A DNA stretch of 64,000 nt from contig JANQDY010000149.1 in assembly GCA_028278625.1 (NCBI GenBank), forward strand, positions 15,109 to 79,108. The letters are read 5' to 3'. Shown piece by piece: positions 32,278 through 40,744 of the stretch; within the stretch, counting starts at the first letter, position 1, and every line of letters starts with the position of its first letter. Source of the stretch: Thermodesulfobacteriota bacterium. GTDB lineage: Bacteria > Desulfobacterota > DSM-4660 > Desulfatiglandales > Desulfatiglandaceae. The position numbers were made by a program, and so were the translations under genes. The notes under the pieces are model-generated. The model made no database searches and had not been told where the DNA came from. It worked only from the letters and a program-made list of their open reading frames with translations.

Positions 32278-34216
32278 TCATCTGAAAAGCCCCATCACCA
32301 TCGGGAAGACAGCACTTTCCAATCGCGCCTGCTTTCTGGCCCACCGTACCAATTTCGCTAAAGGGGGGCGTCTCACTGACCGACATGTGGCCTATTACCG
32401 GCGCAGGGCCGAGGGGACATGCGGCCTCATCATCGTAGGCGAGATGGCCATCCATGAAAACGATCGCCCCTGGGAGGCCATGATCGAAGTGTACGGTCAC
32501 CATGCAGTGGAAGACTTTCAAAAGCTGACCCGATCCATTCATGAATTCGATACCCGTATCTTTGCGCAACTGAACCATTACGGTTTTCAGGGAAGCGGCG
32601 CCATCACCCGCCACGCGGTCTGGGGCCCTTCAGCGCTTTCGGATATTGCCTTTGGCGAAACCGCCAAGCCCATGGAACCGGAAGATATCGACACGGTGGT
32701 CGATTCGTTTGTCCGGGCCGCCGTGGTTGTCCGGGACGGAGGCTTTGATGGCCTAGAAATCGATATGGGACCCGAATCTCTTTTGAGACAGTTTCTTTCC
32801 CCCTTGAGTAATCACCGGCAGGACCACTACGGCGGCAGCCTGGAAAACCGCATGCGGCTTCCCCTTCAGGTTCTGGAAGCGGTACGGAACAAAATAGGGG
32901 AGGATTTGACGGTAGGAATTCGCCTCTGCGCCGACGAGAAGTTCTGGGGCGCCATTGAGCCATCAGAATCGAGGGAGATGGCATCGGTCTTCGAAACTGA
33001 AGGAGGCGTTCATTTTATCAACGTAGCGGTGGGGACTTACTACAACCTGCACGTTTTGATGCCATCCATGCACACCCCTTTCGGATTTACCATCGAGACG
33101 GCCGAGCAGATCAAGTCCGCCGTGAATATCCCGGTGATTGCCAGCCACCAGATCGATACGCCCGAAATGGCGGAAGAGATACTTGAAAGCGGGAAGGGGG
33201 ACTTGGTGGGTTTTATCCGCAATTTCATCTGCGATCCCGATGCTCCCAAAAAGATACGTGAAGATAAACCCCAAGAGATCCGCTATTGCGTGCGGGACAA
33301 CCAAGACTGTGTGGGACGCATCAACCAATCAAAACCCCTATGCTGTATTCAAAACCCGAATGTCGGTTACGAAAATCAATCTCTCGTCCACAATCCGCAA
33401 TCGGTAACCCGGAAAAGGGTGATCGTTGTGGGTGCCGGCCCGGCAGGCCTTTCGGCGGCCGTATCGGCTCGGGAAAAAGGTCATGAGGTCACCGTCTACG
33501 AAAAGGCCGGCAAACCGGGCGGGCAAATCAACCTGGCGCTCAAAGGGGCCGGACGTGAAAACATGGGGGAAGTGATCCGATATTTGATCCGGCAATTGGA
33601 TCAATTGGAAGTCCCCATCATTACAGGAACAGAAGTGACGGTTTCGGGGATGGTTAAAGAGAACCCCGATGCGGTGATCGTTGCCACCGGCTCGGAACCC
33701 TTGAAGAATCCCGTTCCCGGCGATTACGGACCGCCGTCAGTACAGAGCGTATGGGATATTATGGAAGAGCGTTACCCCGTGGGAGAAAGAATTCTCTTTG
33801 TGGATGAAAACGGGGGCCACCACGCCACCGCCACCGTTGAAAAACTGGCCGACCAGGGGAAAAAAGTAGACATGATTACCGGTGATCTCTTTATCGGAAT
33901 CGAACTGGCGCCCTTAGGGGACCTGTATCTCACCCGGCAGCGGCTTCTTCAAAAGGGTGTCACCTTCACCACCGATGTGAGGGTAGATGCGATTAACGGA
34001 AATCGCGTTACAGCAAGGGATATCTACACGAACCAGCCTGTCAATTTCGAGGGCCACGACACGATTGTTCTGGACATGGGTAATGGTGCCGTGGACCGGC
34101 TCTATCATGATCTTAAAGGCCGTGTGAAGGAACTTCACCGTGTTGGGGACTGTGTCGCGCCAAGGAACATCGGGATGGCCATTTTTGAAGGGCAAAAAAC
34201 GGGAGAGAAGCTGTGA
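32270..34216 (+). CDS. mycofactocin-system FadH/OYE family oxidoreductase 1
   Basis: The 648-residue protein has an N-terminal OYE TIM barrel with FMN (LLRQFLSPLSNHRQ, YGGSLENRMR), a linker cluster region, then an FAD/NAD(P)-binding half starting VVGAGPAGLSAAVSAREKG (about 386). This is the 2,4-dienoyl-CoA reductase (FadH) layout, and such proteins are known partners of mycofactocin loci. In the cluster region the usual CxxC start is Cys340-V-R-Asp343, followed by Cys347 and Cys358/359, so one ligand is Asp. The start is ATG 32270, overlapping mftC. Its likely role is to reoxidise the reduced cofactor or link it to flavin carriers. Confidence 0.88.
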   Translation: MFDHLKSPITIGKTALSNRACFLAHRTNFAKGGRLTDRHVAYYRRRAEGTCGLIIVGEMAIHENDRPWEAMIEVYGHHAVEDFQKLTRSIHEFDTRIFAQLNHYGFQGSGAITRHAVWGPSALSDIAFGETAKPMEPEDIDTVVDSFVRAAVVVRDGGFDGLEIDMGPESLLRQFLSPLSNHRQDHYGGSLENRMRLPLQVLEAVRNKIGEDLTVGIRLCADEKFWGAIEPSESREMASVFETEGGVHFINVAVGTYYNLHVLMPSMHTPFGFTIETAEQIKSAVNIPVIASHQIDTPEMAEEILESGKGDLVGFIRNFICDPDAPKKIREDKPQEIRYCVRDNQDCVGRINQSKPLCCIQNPNVGYENQSLVHNPQSVTRKRVIVVGAGPAGLSAAVSAREKGHEVTVYEKAGKPGGQINLALKGAGRENMGEVIRYLIRQLDQLEVPIITGTEVTVSGMVKENPDAVIVATGSEPLKNPVPGDYGPPSVQSVWDIMEERYPVGERILFVDENGGHHATATVEKLADQGKKVDMITGDLFIGIELAPLGDLYLTRQRLLQKGVTFTTDVRVDAINGNRVTARDIYTNQPVNFEGHDTIVLDMGNGAVDRLYHDLKGRVKELHRVGDCVAPRNIGMAIFEGQKTGEKL

Positions 34217-36171
34217 GCGACTACAAATACCTCTTTTCTCCATTTAAGCTGGGATCCGTAATCGTGCCCAACCGGATCAACTTTGCGGCCCATTTGACCA
34301 ACCTCTCCCGGGACCATCAAATCAGTGAGGATCACATCTATTATTACCGTGAACGGGCCAAAGGCGGGTGCGGCCTCATCACCACTGAAGAGCTGACCGT
34401 TCATCCTTCTGACCTGGCATACGCAAAGCTTGTTGATGCTTTTGTACCGGAGGTGGTTCCGGGATTCCTGAAACTGACGGAAGCGATTCATGAATATGAC
34501 ACAAAGATTTTTGCCCAGCTGAACCATAACGGCATGCAGGCGGACGGCAAGCTTTCCCGCCTCCCGGTGTGGGGTCCTTCTCCCGGAAAAGATCCGCTGT
34601 TCCGGGAAATGGCCAAAGAGATGGAAATCGAAGACATCAAAGAGTGCATCGAGTACTTCCAGAAAAGCGCCCTACACGTTGTGGAAGGGGGATTTGACGG
34701 CATCGAGTTTCAATTGGGGCACAGCTCCCTGATCCGGCAGTTCCTGTCTCCCGCTACCAACTTCAGAACTGATGCATACGGCGGGAGCCTCGAAAACCGA
34801 ATGCGGTTCTGCCTGGAGGTCGTAGAAGGGGTGAGAAAGACTGTGGGCAACGATTTCACCCTGGGGGTCAGGCTCAACGCCGATGAGATGCATCCGAGAG
34901 GCGGGTTGACCATTGCTGATGCCACGGAAATAGCCGTGCGCCTTGAAGCTGCCAACCTCATCGATTTCCTGGATATCAGTCTGGGCACCTTCCACAACCT
35001 CTATCTGGTGGAAGGCTCTATGCACACGCCGCTGGCCTATACAACCCCCCTTTCAGCCGCAATCCGATCGAAGATCAATTTACCGGTCTATGCCACCAAC
35101 CGCATCAATGATCCCCATCTGGCTGAAAAGGTATTGGAAGACGGGCAGGGGGATATGATCAACATGGTGCGGGCTCTGATCGCCGACCCCGAGCTTCCCA
35201 ACAAGGCCATGGAAGGCCGGGAGGATGATATCCGGCAGTGCATCGCCTGCAACCAGGGATGTATCGGGCGCATGGGCCTCGGATACACCATCGGCTGCAT
35301 GCAGACACCCGCCGCCGGCAATGAAAAAAAACTGGGTATTGGAACCCTCACCCCCTGCGGTACCCCCAAAAAAGTGGTGATTGTGGGTGCGGGTCCCGCC
35401 GGCCTTGAAGCCGCCCGGGTGGCGGCGCTCCGAAAACACCGGGTCATTCTCTTCGAAAGAAACGAGGAGGTTGGGGGGCAGAATATCATCGCCGGCAAAG
35501 TGGCCGGCCGCCAGGAGATTCAGGGTGTGACCCGATGGCTCCTCAGTCAGGTGGAAAAGCTGGACATTGATCTTCGTCTAGGAACCCTCGCGGATGAAGC
35601 CATGATATCCCAGGAAAATCCCGATGTGGTGATCATCGCAACCGGCTCAACACCCAAAGAAAGCCCCATTCCGGGAGAGTACGGTTATCCCCAGGTGGTG
35701 AACTCCGTGGATGTGCTCACGGAAAAAGTTGAAACCGGCGAAAAAGTTTTGCTCATCGATCTGGACGGTCACCACCAAGGAACGGGAACGGCGGAGTTTC
35801 TGGCGGACCGGGGCAAGAAGGTACACGTGCTGGTGCCGGCCCTGTTTCAGGGTTCTCAGTTGGGACCCCTTCAGGATCTCTTTCTGGCAAGGCAGCGTTT
35901 GGCCTTAAAAGGGGTTACCTGCACGCCGGATATTGCGGTCCTGGAAATCAATGGAACCATTGCCAAGGGGCTTAATGTCTATTCAAATGAAATGATCGAT
36001 TTTGAAGGGTACGACACCGTTGTTCTGGCGGCCGGTAACGTGTCGGACGAAGCTCTCTATTTTGCGCTCAAAGGAAAAGTGAAGGAATTGTACCGGATCG
36101 GAGACTGCGTGGCGCCCAGAAAGACGGACATGGCCATCGTGGAAGGGCATCGGGTGGGAAGAAGCATATGA
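34213..36171 (+). CDS. mycofactocin-system FadH/OYE family oxidoreductase 2
   Basis: The 652-residue paralogue of the preceding gene starts at a GTG that overlaps its stop (GTGA). It has the OYE barrel with GHSSLIRQFLSPATNFRT and YGGSLENRMRF, a complete 4Fe-4S motif (CIACNQGCIGRMG, then GCMQTP), and the FAD-binding VVIVGAGPAGLEAARVAAL near residue 391. The full cluster contrasts with the altered one in copy 1. The two may form a heteromer that moves electrons between FMN, Fe-S and FAD. The end overlaps etfA by an ATGA. Confidence 0.88.
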   Translation: MSDYKYLFSPFKLGSVIVPNRINFAAHLTNLSRDHQISEDHIYYYRERAKGGCGLITTEELTVHPSDLAYAKLVDAFVPEVVPGFLKLTEAIHEYDTKIFAQLNHNGMQADGKLSRLPVWGPSPGKDPLFREMAKEMEIEDIKECIEYFQKSALHVVEGGFDGIEFQLGHSSLIRQFLSPATNFRTDAYGGSLENRMRFCLEVVEGVRKTVGNDFTLGVRLNADEMHPRGGLTIADATEIAVRLEAANLIDFLDISLGTFHNLYLVEGSMHTPLAYTTPLSAAIRSKINLPVYATNRINDPHLAEKVLEDGQGDMINMVRALIADPELPNKAMEGREDDIRQCIACNQGCIGRMGLGYTIGCMQTPAAGNEKKLGIGTLTPCGTPKKVVIVGAGPAGLEAARVAALRKHRVILFERNEEVGGQNIIAGKVAGRQEIQGVTRWLLSQVEKLDIDLRLGTLADEAMISQENPDVVIIATGSTPKESPIPGEYGYPQVVNSVDVLTEKVETGEKVLLIDLDGHHQGTGTAEFLADRGKKVHVLVPALFQGSQLGPLQDLFLARQRLALKGVTCTPDIAVLEINGTIAKGLNVYSNEMIDFEGYDTVVLAAGNVSDEALYFALKGKVKELYRIGDCVAPRKTDMAIVEGHRVGRSI

Positions 36172-37187
36172 ATGACACGGCTCACAAGAAGCACCCTTGG
36201 GATATATGGGTTCTGGCCGAACACCGGAGGCAAACCTTTGCGCCTGAGACCTTCGGTTTAATTAGCGAGGCGCGACGGTTGGTTTCCCAGTCTGAAAACG
36301 GCCGGATTACGGTGCTGGTGCTTGGGGCACAGCTTCCCGAGGAACCGGAGACCCTGGGTTTTCATGGCGTGGACCGGGTGCTGACACTCGAAAGTCCAAT
36401 CCTCTCCCACTATCACGGGGAGCGGGTCGCCCAAATCCTGTCTTCCTTGCTTGAACAAAATTTGCCAAAAGCCCTACTGACGGCCCAAAGTGCGGATACG
36501 GCGGACCTCTGCGTCAGACTGGGAGGGCTCCTTGAAACGGGTGTGGTGACCCACGCAATGGATCTGCGCGTTGACACCAAAGGTGAATGGAGCGCCGTCC
36601 GTCCCATTGCCAACGGGTATCTCTTTGAGGAAATTAAGGTTCAAACCGAAAAGATGCCCATCATCGTTTTTCACCCCGCTGTCCTGATGCCGGCTGCTGA
36701 AGTTGGGAAAACCGTGGCACAAATTGAGGTGATCCCGGTTCAAGATCTTCCAGATGGCCTCAAAACGGAAATCATCGAAGTGATTGAAGCGGATCCCGAA
36801 ACCCTCGATATCGAAGAGGCGGATATGATTGTTTCAGCCGGCCGCGCCGTGGGCGGAGAAGAGGGCATGACGAAGATCCATGAGCTGGCAAGCGTGCTGG
36901 CTGGATCGGTTGCGGCCACAAGACCGGTCATCGACCGACATCTCCTTCCGTATGAACGCCAGATCGGCCAGACCGGTAAAACGGTCACCCCGCGCCTCAT
37001 CATCAACTGCGGTATATCAGGGGCCAACGAATACACGGCGGGCATGGAAGGGGCCGAAAAAATTGTTGCGATCAATACCGACCCCCGGGCCCGTATTTTC
37101 CGATTTGCGGATCTGGGGATTGTAGGAGATCTTCATGAACTGCTGCCCTTACTCATAAACCGAATTCGTGAGATGAAAGATGCCTGA
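36168..37187 (+). CDS. etfA: electron transfer flavoprotein alpha subunit, mycofactocin-associated
   Basis: The 339-residue EtfA/FixB-type protein has a C-terminal FAD-binding domain with VSAGRAVGGEEG, a TRPVIDR stretch, and YGISGANEY/IAINTDPRA-like motifs (here CGISGANEYTAGM and IVAINTDPRARIF). With EtfB (39871) it carries electrons between flavin dehydrogenases and a membrane oxidoreductase. The alpha and beta genes are split by the cytochrome and FeS oxidoreductase genes, which is unusual, as they are normally adjacent. The start overlaps the OYE stop. Confidence 0.88.
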   Translation: MNDTAHKKHPWDIWVLAEHRRQTFAPETFGLISEARRLVSQSENGRITVLVLGAQLPEEPETLGFHGVDRVLTLESPILSHYHGERVAQILSSLLEQNLPKALLTAQSADTADLCVRLGGLLETGVVTHAMDLRVDTKGEWSAVRPIANGYLFEEIKVQTEKMPIIVFHPAVLMPAAEVGKTVAQIEVIPVQDLPDGLKTEIIEVIEADPETLDIEEADMIVSAGRAVGGEEGMTKIHELASVLAGSVAATRPVIDRHLLPYERQIGQTGKTVTPRLIINCGISGANEYTAGMEGAEKIVAINTDPRARIFRFADLGIVGDLHELLPLLINRIREMKDA

Positions 37188-37965
37188 GTCTATTAAGAAA
37201 CATCTCATATTTGGGTGCTCGATGCTGTTGCTCTTTCTTTTAGCGAACACGCCGTGGGCATATGAAGAGCCGGAGTGCATCAAATGCCACCGTGAGGGAA
37301 GCACCGAAAGCACGCTTCATATGAACGAGAAAGCCTTTGAGAATTCGGTCCATTTTAATGAGATTACCTGCACGGACTGCCATGCGGATGTTACGGACGA
37401 CACTCATATGGAACAAAAGGGTTCGGGGAAGGTGGATTGCAGCTCGTGTCATGATCAGGAGAACCGGCACGGGATAAACTCTCAAAACGTGGGAACCCGA
37501 CCTCAATGCCAAGACTGCCACACAAAACATGCCATTCTGGGAAAAGGCCATCCCGATTCCTCGGTAAACCCGGATAACTTCCCGAATACCTGCGGGTCTT
37601 GTCACTCGGCCCAGTTTGGTGATGCGGGTTTTATGACATGGTTGCCGTCGGTTCAGATCAGGACCCACGCCAAACAGGATTTTTCTTGTGATTTTGACGA
37701 AAGAGACTGCTTGGGGTGCCACCAGGGAAGGGGCGCCCATGGCGAACAAACCCCCGTTAATGATGCCCAATGCTGGAAATGCCATATTCCCAAAGGTGAC
37801 CGGGCGGCGGTCGTGGGTGACATCCACCCCAAGGCCGCTCAAAAGAAAAGCATCTATCACGGGATCGCAGGAATACTCTATGGGGCTGCCGCCCTGGTTT
37901 TGATGGTGAGCGGTTGCCGCTTTTTCATGCGCCGTTTCTCAACAAAAAGCGGAACGAGGAGGTGA
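37180..37965 (+). CDS. membrane-anchored heptahaem c-type cytochrome
   Basis: The 261-residue protein has a signal/anchor at 9-27 and seven CxxCH haem motifs (CIKCH, CTDCH, CSSCH, CQDCH, CGSCH, CLGCH, CWKCH). Many additional His residues could be distal ligands. A C-terminal membrane helix lies at about 232-250, with an Arg-rich cytoplasmic tail. The domain faces the periplasm. Overlap with etfA and with the downstream oxidoreductase suggests they act together, the cytochrome accepting electrons from the membrane complex or quinone pool. Related NapC/cytochrome c3 families are likely relatives. Confidence 0.88.
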   Translation: MPESIKKHLIFGCSMLLLFLLANTPWAYEEPECIKCHREGSTESTLHMNEKAFENSVHFNEITCTDCHADVTDDTHMEQKGSGKVDCSSCHDQENRHGINSQNVGTRPQCQDCHTKHAILGKGHPDSSVNPDNFPNTCGSCHSAQFGDAGFMTWLPSVQIRTHAKQDFSCDFDERDCLGCHQGRGAHGEQTPVNDAQCWKCHIPKGDRAAVVGDIHPKAAQKKSIYHGIAGILYGAAALVLMVSGCRFFMRRFSTKSGTRR

Positions 37966-37970
37966 ATGAT

Positions 37971-39863
37971 TTGCTGTTAACCGCTTTTGATCTCCTCTTA
38001 ATTGCTATTTCCCTGATCGTTTTCCTGGTGGGCCTTGAAAAACTGAGGGCCTCATGGCGCGTGGGGCGCAAAGAAGATGTAAAGTGCGATCTAAAGGGTC
38101 TCTTTTCATACCTTTTAGGTCACCAAAAGATTCTTCAAAACCCGCCTAAAGGGGTGGCCCACCTGCTGGTGTTCTGGGGCTTCATCTTTGCCTTTCTGAT
38201 GGGAATTCTTCCCCAGTTCGGGATCTCCCTCCCATCCCCAGTGGCCGGTATCTTGTCTTTCTTAAGCGACTTCTTTGGCCTTGTGCTTTTGTGGGGCCTT
38301 GTGGTTTTCCTGTTGAGACGAATCAGCAGCGATCCCCAAACCGGGCCCAAACGGGTGATATTCCCCATGATCCTCCTTGTGATCATGGTATTAAGCGGTT
38401 TTCTGGCCGAAGGGACCCGCCTTTCCATCACGGATGCACCATGGCACCTGCGGACGCCTATCGGGAGCCTGCTCTCCAAGGTTTTAGCACCTTCCCCCCT
38501 GCTCATGCAGAGTATGATCCGCATCCACTTTTTTGCCTTGCTGGTTTTTATTGCCATTTTACCCTTCTCCTTCATGCGGCATCTCATTTCTGGAACCCTT
38601 AGCGTGGCGTACCGGGAAAAAGGGCCCAAGAGAGTGCTGAGGAACTTGAACCTGCAGAAAAGTGGCGGTGAAAGCCCGGTGGTGGGAGCGCAATCGGTCA
38701 GGGACTTTACCTGGAAGCAGTTGCTGGAAATTCAGGCCTGTGTCTCATGCGGCCGCTGTGATGAGGGATGTCCCGCCGCCATTTCCGGAAAACCCCTTCA
38801 TCCCCGCGAGCTTATGGGGGCCATTCACGACCGTATTTGCATAGGACCTTTGGCATCTCTTGAAAAGAGCATTTCACAAGACGCCCTCTGGGCCTGCACC
38901 ACGTGCATGGCTTGCGTGGAAAGGTGCCCGGTCTATGCCAGCCCCATGGACAAACTCATGGAGATCAGACGGGCTGAAGTTATGGGGGAAGGGCGTCTGC
39001 CGGAAGCCGCAAGAGATATGATGCGGAATCTTGAGGTTTTTGGTGATGTGAACGGCCGGGGTCCGTCGCACAGGGAAGACTGGGCAATGCATTTGGGGAT
39101 ACCCCATATTTCAGAGGAGCATCTGAATCCGGAAATCCTTCTGTGGGTGGGATGTTCCGGCGCTTTTCATCCCCGGTACCAGGAGACCTATCGTGCGCTG
39201 GTTAGGATATTGAAAGCGGGCGGAGTGCGATTCGGGATTTTGGGGCATGAGGAATCTTGCTGCGGTGATGGCGCCAGAAGGTTGGGGGATGAAACGCGGT
39301 TTTTGTCTCTTGCAAGGAAGAACCTGGCCGTTTTCAAAAAGTACCATATTAAAAAAATTGTCTGTCTCTGCCCCCACGGTTATAACACCCTTAAAAACGA
39401 ATACGTTTCTCTGGGAGGTGATTTTGAGGTAATTCCAGCGGTCCTTTATGTCCTTGATTTGATCAGGCAAAAAAGGATCACCCTCAAATACCCCGTCAAC
39501 AGACAAATGGCCATACATGACCCCTGTTATTTGGGCCGTGTGAACGGCATCTACGATTCCTTGAGAGAAGTGATGGCCAGTGTTCCCGGTATCAAACTTC
39601 ATGAACTCGAACAATCCCGAGAAAATGCCCTTTGCTGCGGAGGGGGGGGTGGCCGCATGTGGCTTCATGAAAGCATCGGAAAGAATATTAACCATCTGCG
39701 CGCCGAACATGTGGCGGAAGCGGGTGTGAACCTGGTAGGGACGGCCTGCCCCTACTGCCTGACCATGCTGGAGGATGGCATTAATTCTCTTGAGATGGAG
39801 AATCCGCCCAGGGTCATGGATCTGATGGAGGTGATTGATGCGGCCTTGGGTCGCACCTACTGA
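37971..39863 (+). CDS. membrane FeS oxidoreductase, EMO/HdrD-like (ETF:menaquinone oxidoreductase candidate)
   Basis: The start is probably TTG 37971, 8 bases after AGGAGG and just past the cytochrome stop; the frame is open further upstream. The 630-residue protein has about five N-terminal membrane helices resembling the haem-b NarI domain, two 4Fe-4S motifs (CVSCGRCDEGCP, CTTCMACVERCP; about 257-325), and two CCG cysteine-rich domains. This is the layout of DUF224/EMO proteins that pass electrons from EtfAB to menaquinone in syntrophs. In the first CCG domain the usual CPHC is C-P-H-Gly470, with an extra Cys465 two residues before Cys467. The second CCG domain looks complete. Confidence 0.88.
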   Translation: MLLTAFDLLLIAISLIVFLVGLEKLRASWRVGRKEDVKCDLKGLFSYLLGHQKILQNPPKGVAHLLVFWGFIFAFLMGILPQFGISLPSPVAGILSFLSDFFGLVLLWGLVVFLLRRISSDPQTGPKRVIFPMILLVIMVLSGFLAEGTRLSITDAPWHLRTPIGSLLSKVLAPSPLLMQSMIRIHFFALLVFIAILPFSFMRHLISGTLSVAYREKGPKRVLRNLNLQKSGGESPVVGAQSVRDFTWKQLLEIQACVSCGRCDEGCPAAISGKPLHPRELMGAIHDRICIGPLASLEKSISQDALWACTTCMACVERCPVYASPMDKLMEIRRAEVMGEGRLPEAARDMMRNLEVFGDVNGRGPSHREDWAMHLGIPHISEEHLNPEILLWVGCSGAFHPRYQETYRALVRILKAGGVRFGILGHEESCCGDGARRLGDETRFLSLARKNLAVFKKYHIKKIVCLCPHGYNTLKNEYVSLGGDFEVIPAVLYVLDLIRQKRITLKYPVNRQMAIHDPCYLGRVNGIYDSLREVMASVPGIKLHELEQSRENALCCGGGGGRMWLHESIGKNINHLRAEHVAEAGVNLVGTACPYCLTMLEDGINSLEMENPPRVMDLMEVIDAALGRTY

Positions 39864-39870
39864 TTATCCC

Positions 39871-40740
39871 ATGCATATTATCGTTTGTGTCAAACAGATT
39901 GCTTACACCTATGCCAGAACCGGAAAGGAACTGGAACGGCATTTTCTCTCCAAAGAGGATGTGGTGTGCCGGGTCAACCCCTATGATGAAGTGGCCGTTG
40001 CTGCCGCCCTCCGTGCCAGGGAACTTTCCGGCGCATTCATCAGTCTGCTGACCCTGGGGCCCATCATTGCGGAGACGGAACTCCGACGTTGTGCCGCTTT
40101 TGGCGTAAAGGGGCTTTACCAAATGGATACGTCAGGAACACTCGATCCGTGGCAGAAAGCAGTTCTGCTCTCCCGCGCCATTTCAAAGATCGGTGCGGAC
40201 CTGGTCTTTTGCGGCAAGGAGTCTTTGGATACGCGAAACGGTCAAGTGGGGGCGCACCTGGGGTACTGTCTCAAACGGCCGTTTGTTTCGAACCTCAGAG
40301 ATCTTCATCAGGTTTCCAAGGAAGAGGGACTAGTGGTGGAGCGAAGTGCGGGACGCGGCAGGCGGGAGATGGTCCGGTGCCCGCTCCCCGCAATATGCAG
40401 CGTGGACGCAGGGAATCTCTCATTACCGGTGCCCACTTTTAATCAGATGGAGGCAAGCGGTAAACTACCAATCACTCAGATGATGTTCGATGAGAGCACC
40501 ATAAACCCAAGAGCCCTTCGAACCCGTATCGGTCCCCCGAGACCCCGCCCCAAGGCGCCCGAGCCCCCCGACAGCAGCCTTTCTTCCTATGAACGGTCAA
40601 AGGCCCTTTTGACCGGCAGCCGTCTTGAAAAGACGGGAGAGATGCTGACGGGAAGCCTCGATTCTCAAGTGGACGGGTTCATCTCTTTTCTTCAAAACAA
40701 CGATTTTCTTGAGACAATGCGAGACGATCCTGAGGAGTGA
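39871..40740 (+). CDS. etfB: electron transfer flavoprotein beta subunit, mycofactocin-associated
   Basis: The start is ATG 39871, giving the classic MHIIVCVKQI opening; upstream in-frame codons overlap the previous gene and lack support. The 289-residue protein has the EtfB/FixA fold: NPYDEVAVAAALR, the ADLVFCGKESLDTRNGQVG signature near 115-133, and a proline-rich then helical C-terminus, which is the recognition region. It pairs with EtfA at 36168. No ribosome site is visible, so translation may depend on coupling with the gene before. Confidence 0.86.
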   Translation: MHIIVCVKQIAYTYARTGKELERHFLSKEDVVCRVNPYDEVAVAAALRARELSGAFISLLTLGPIIAETELRRCAAFGVKGLYQMDTSGTLDPWQKAVLLSRAISKIGADLVFCGKESLDTRNGQVGAHLGYCLKRPFVSNLRDLHQVSKEEGLVVERSAGRGRREMVRCPLPAICSVDAGNLSLPVPTFNQMEASGKLPITQMMFDESTINPRALRTRIGPPRPRPKAPEPPDSSLSSYERSKALLTGSRLEKTGEMLTGSLDSQVDGFISFLQNNDFLETMRDDPEE

Positions 40741-40744
40741 TCCT

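Noticed and set aside
39111..39710. 199-codon minus-strand frame
   Set aside because: Antisense to the EMO-like gene with clear Fe-S motifs; no ribosome site or family.
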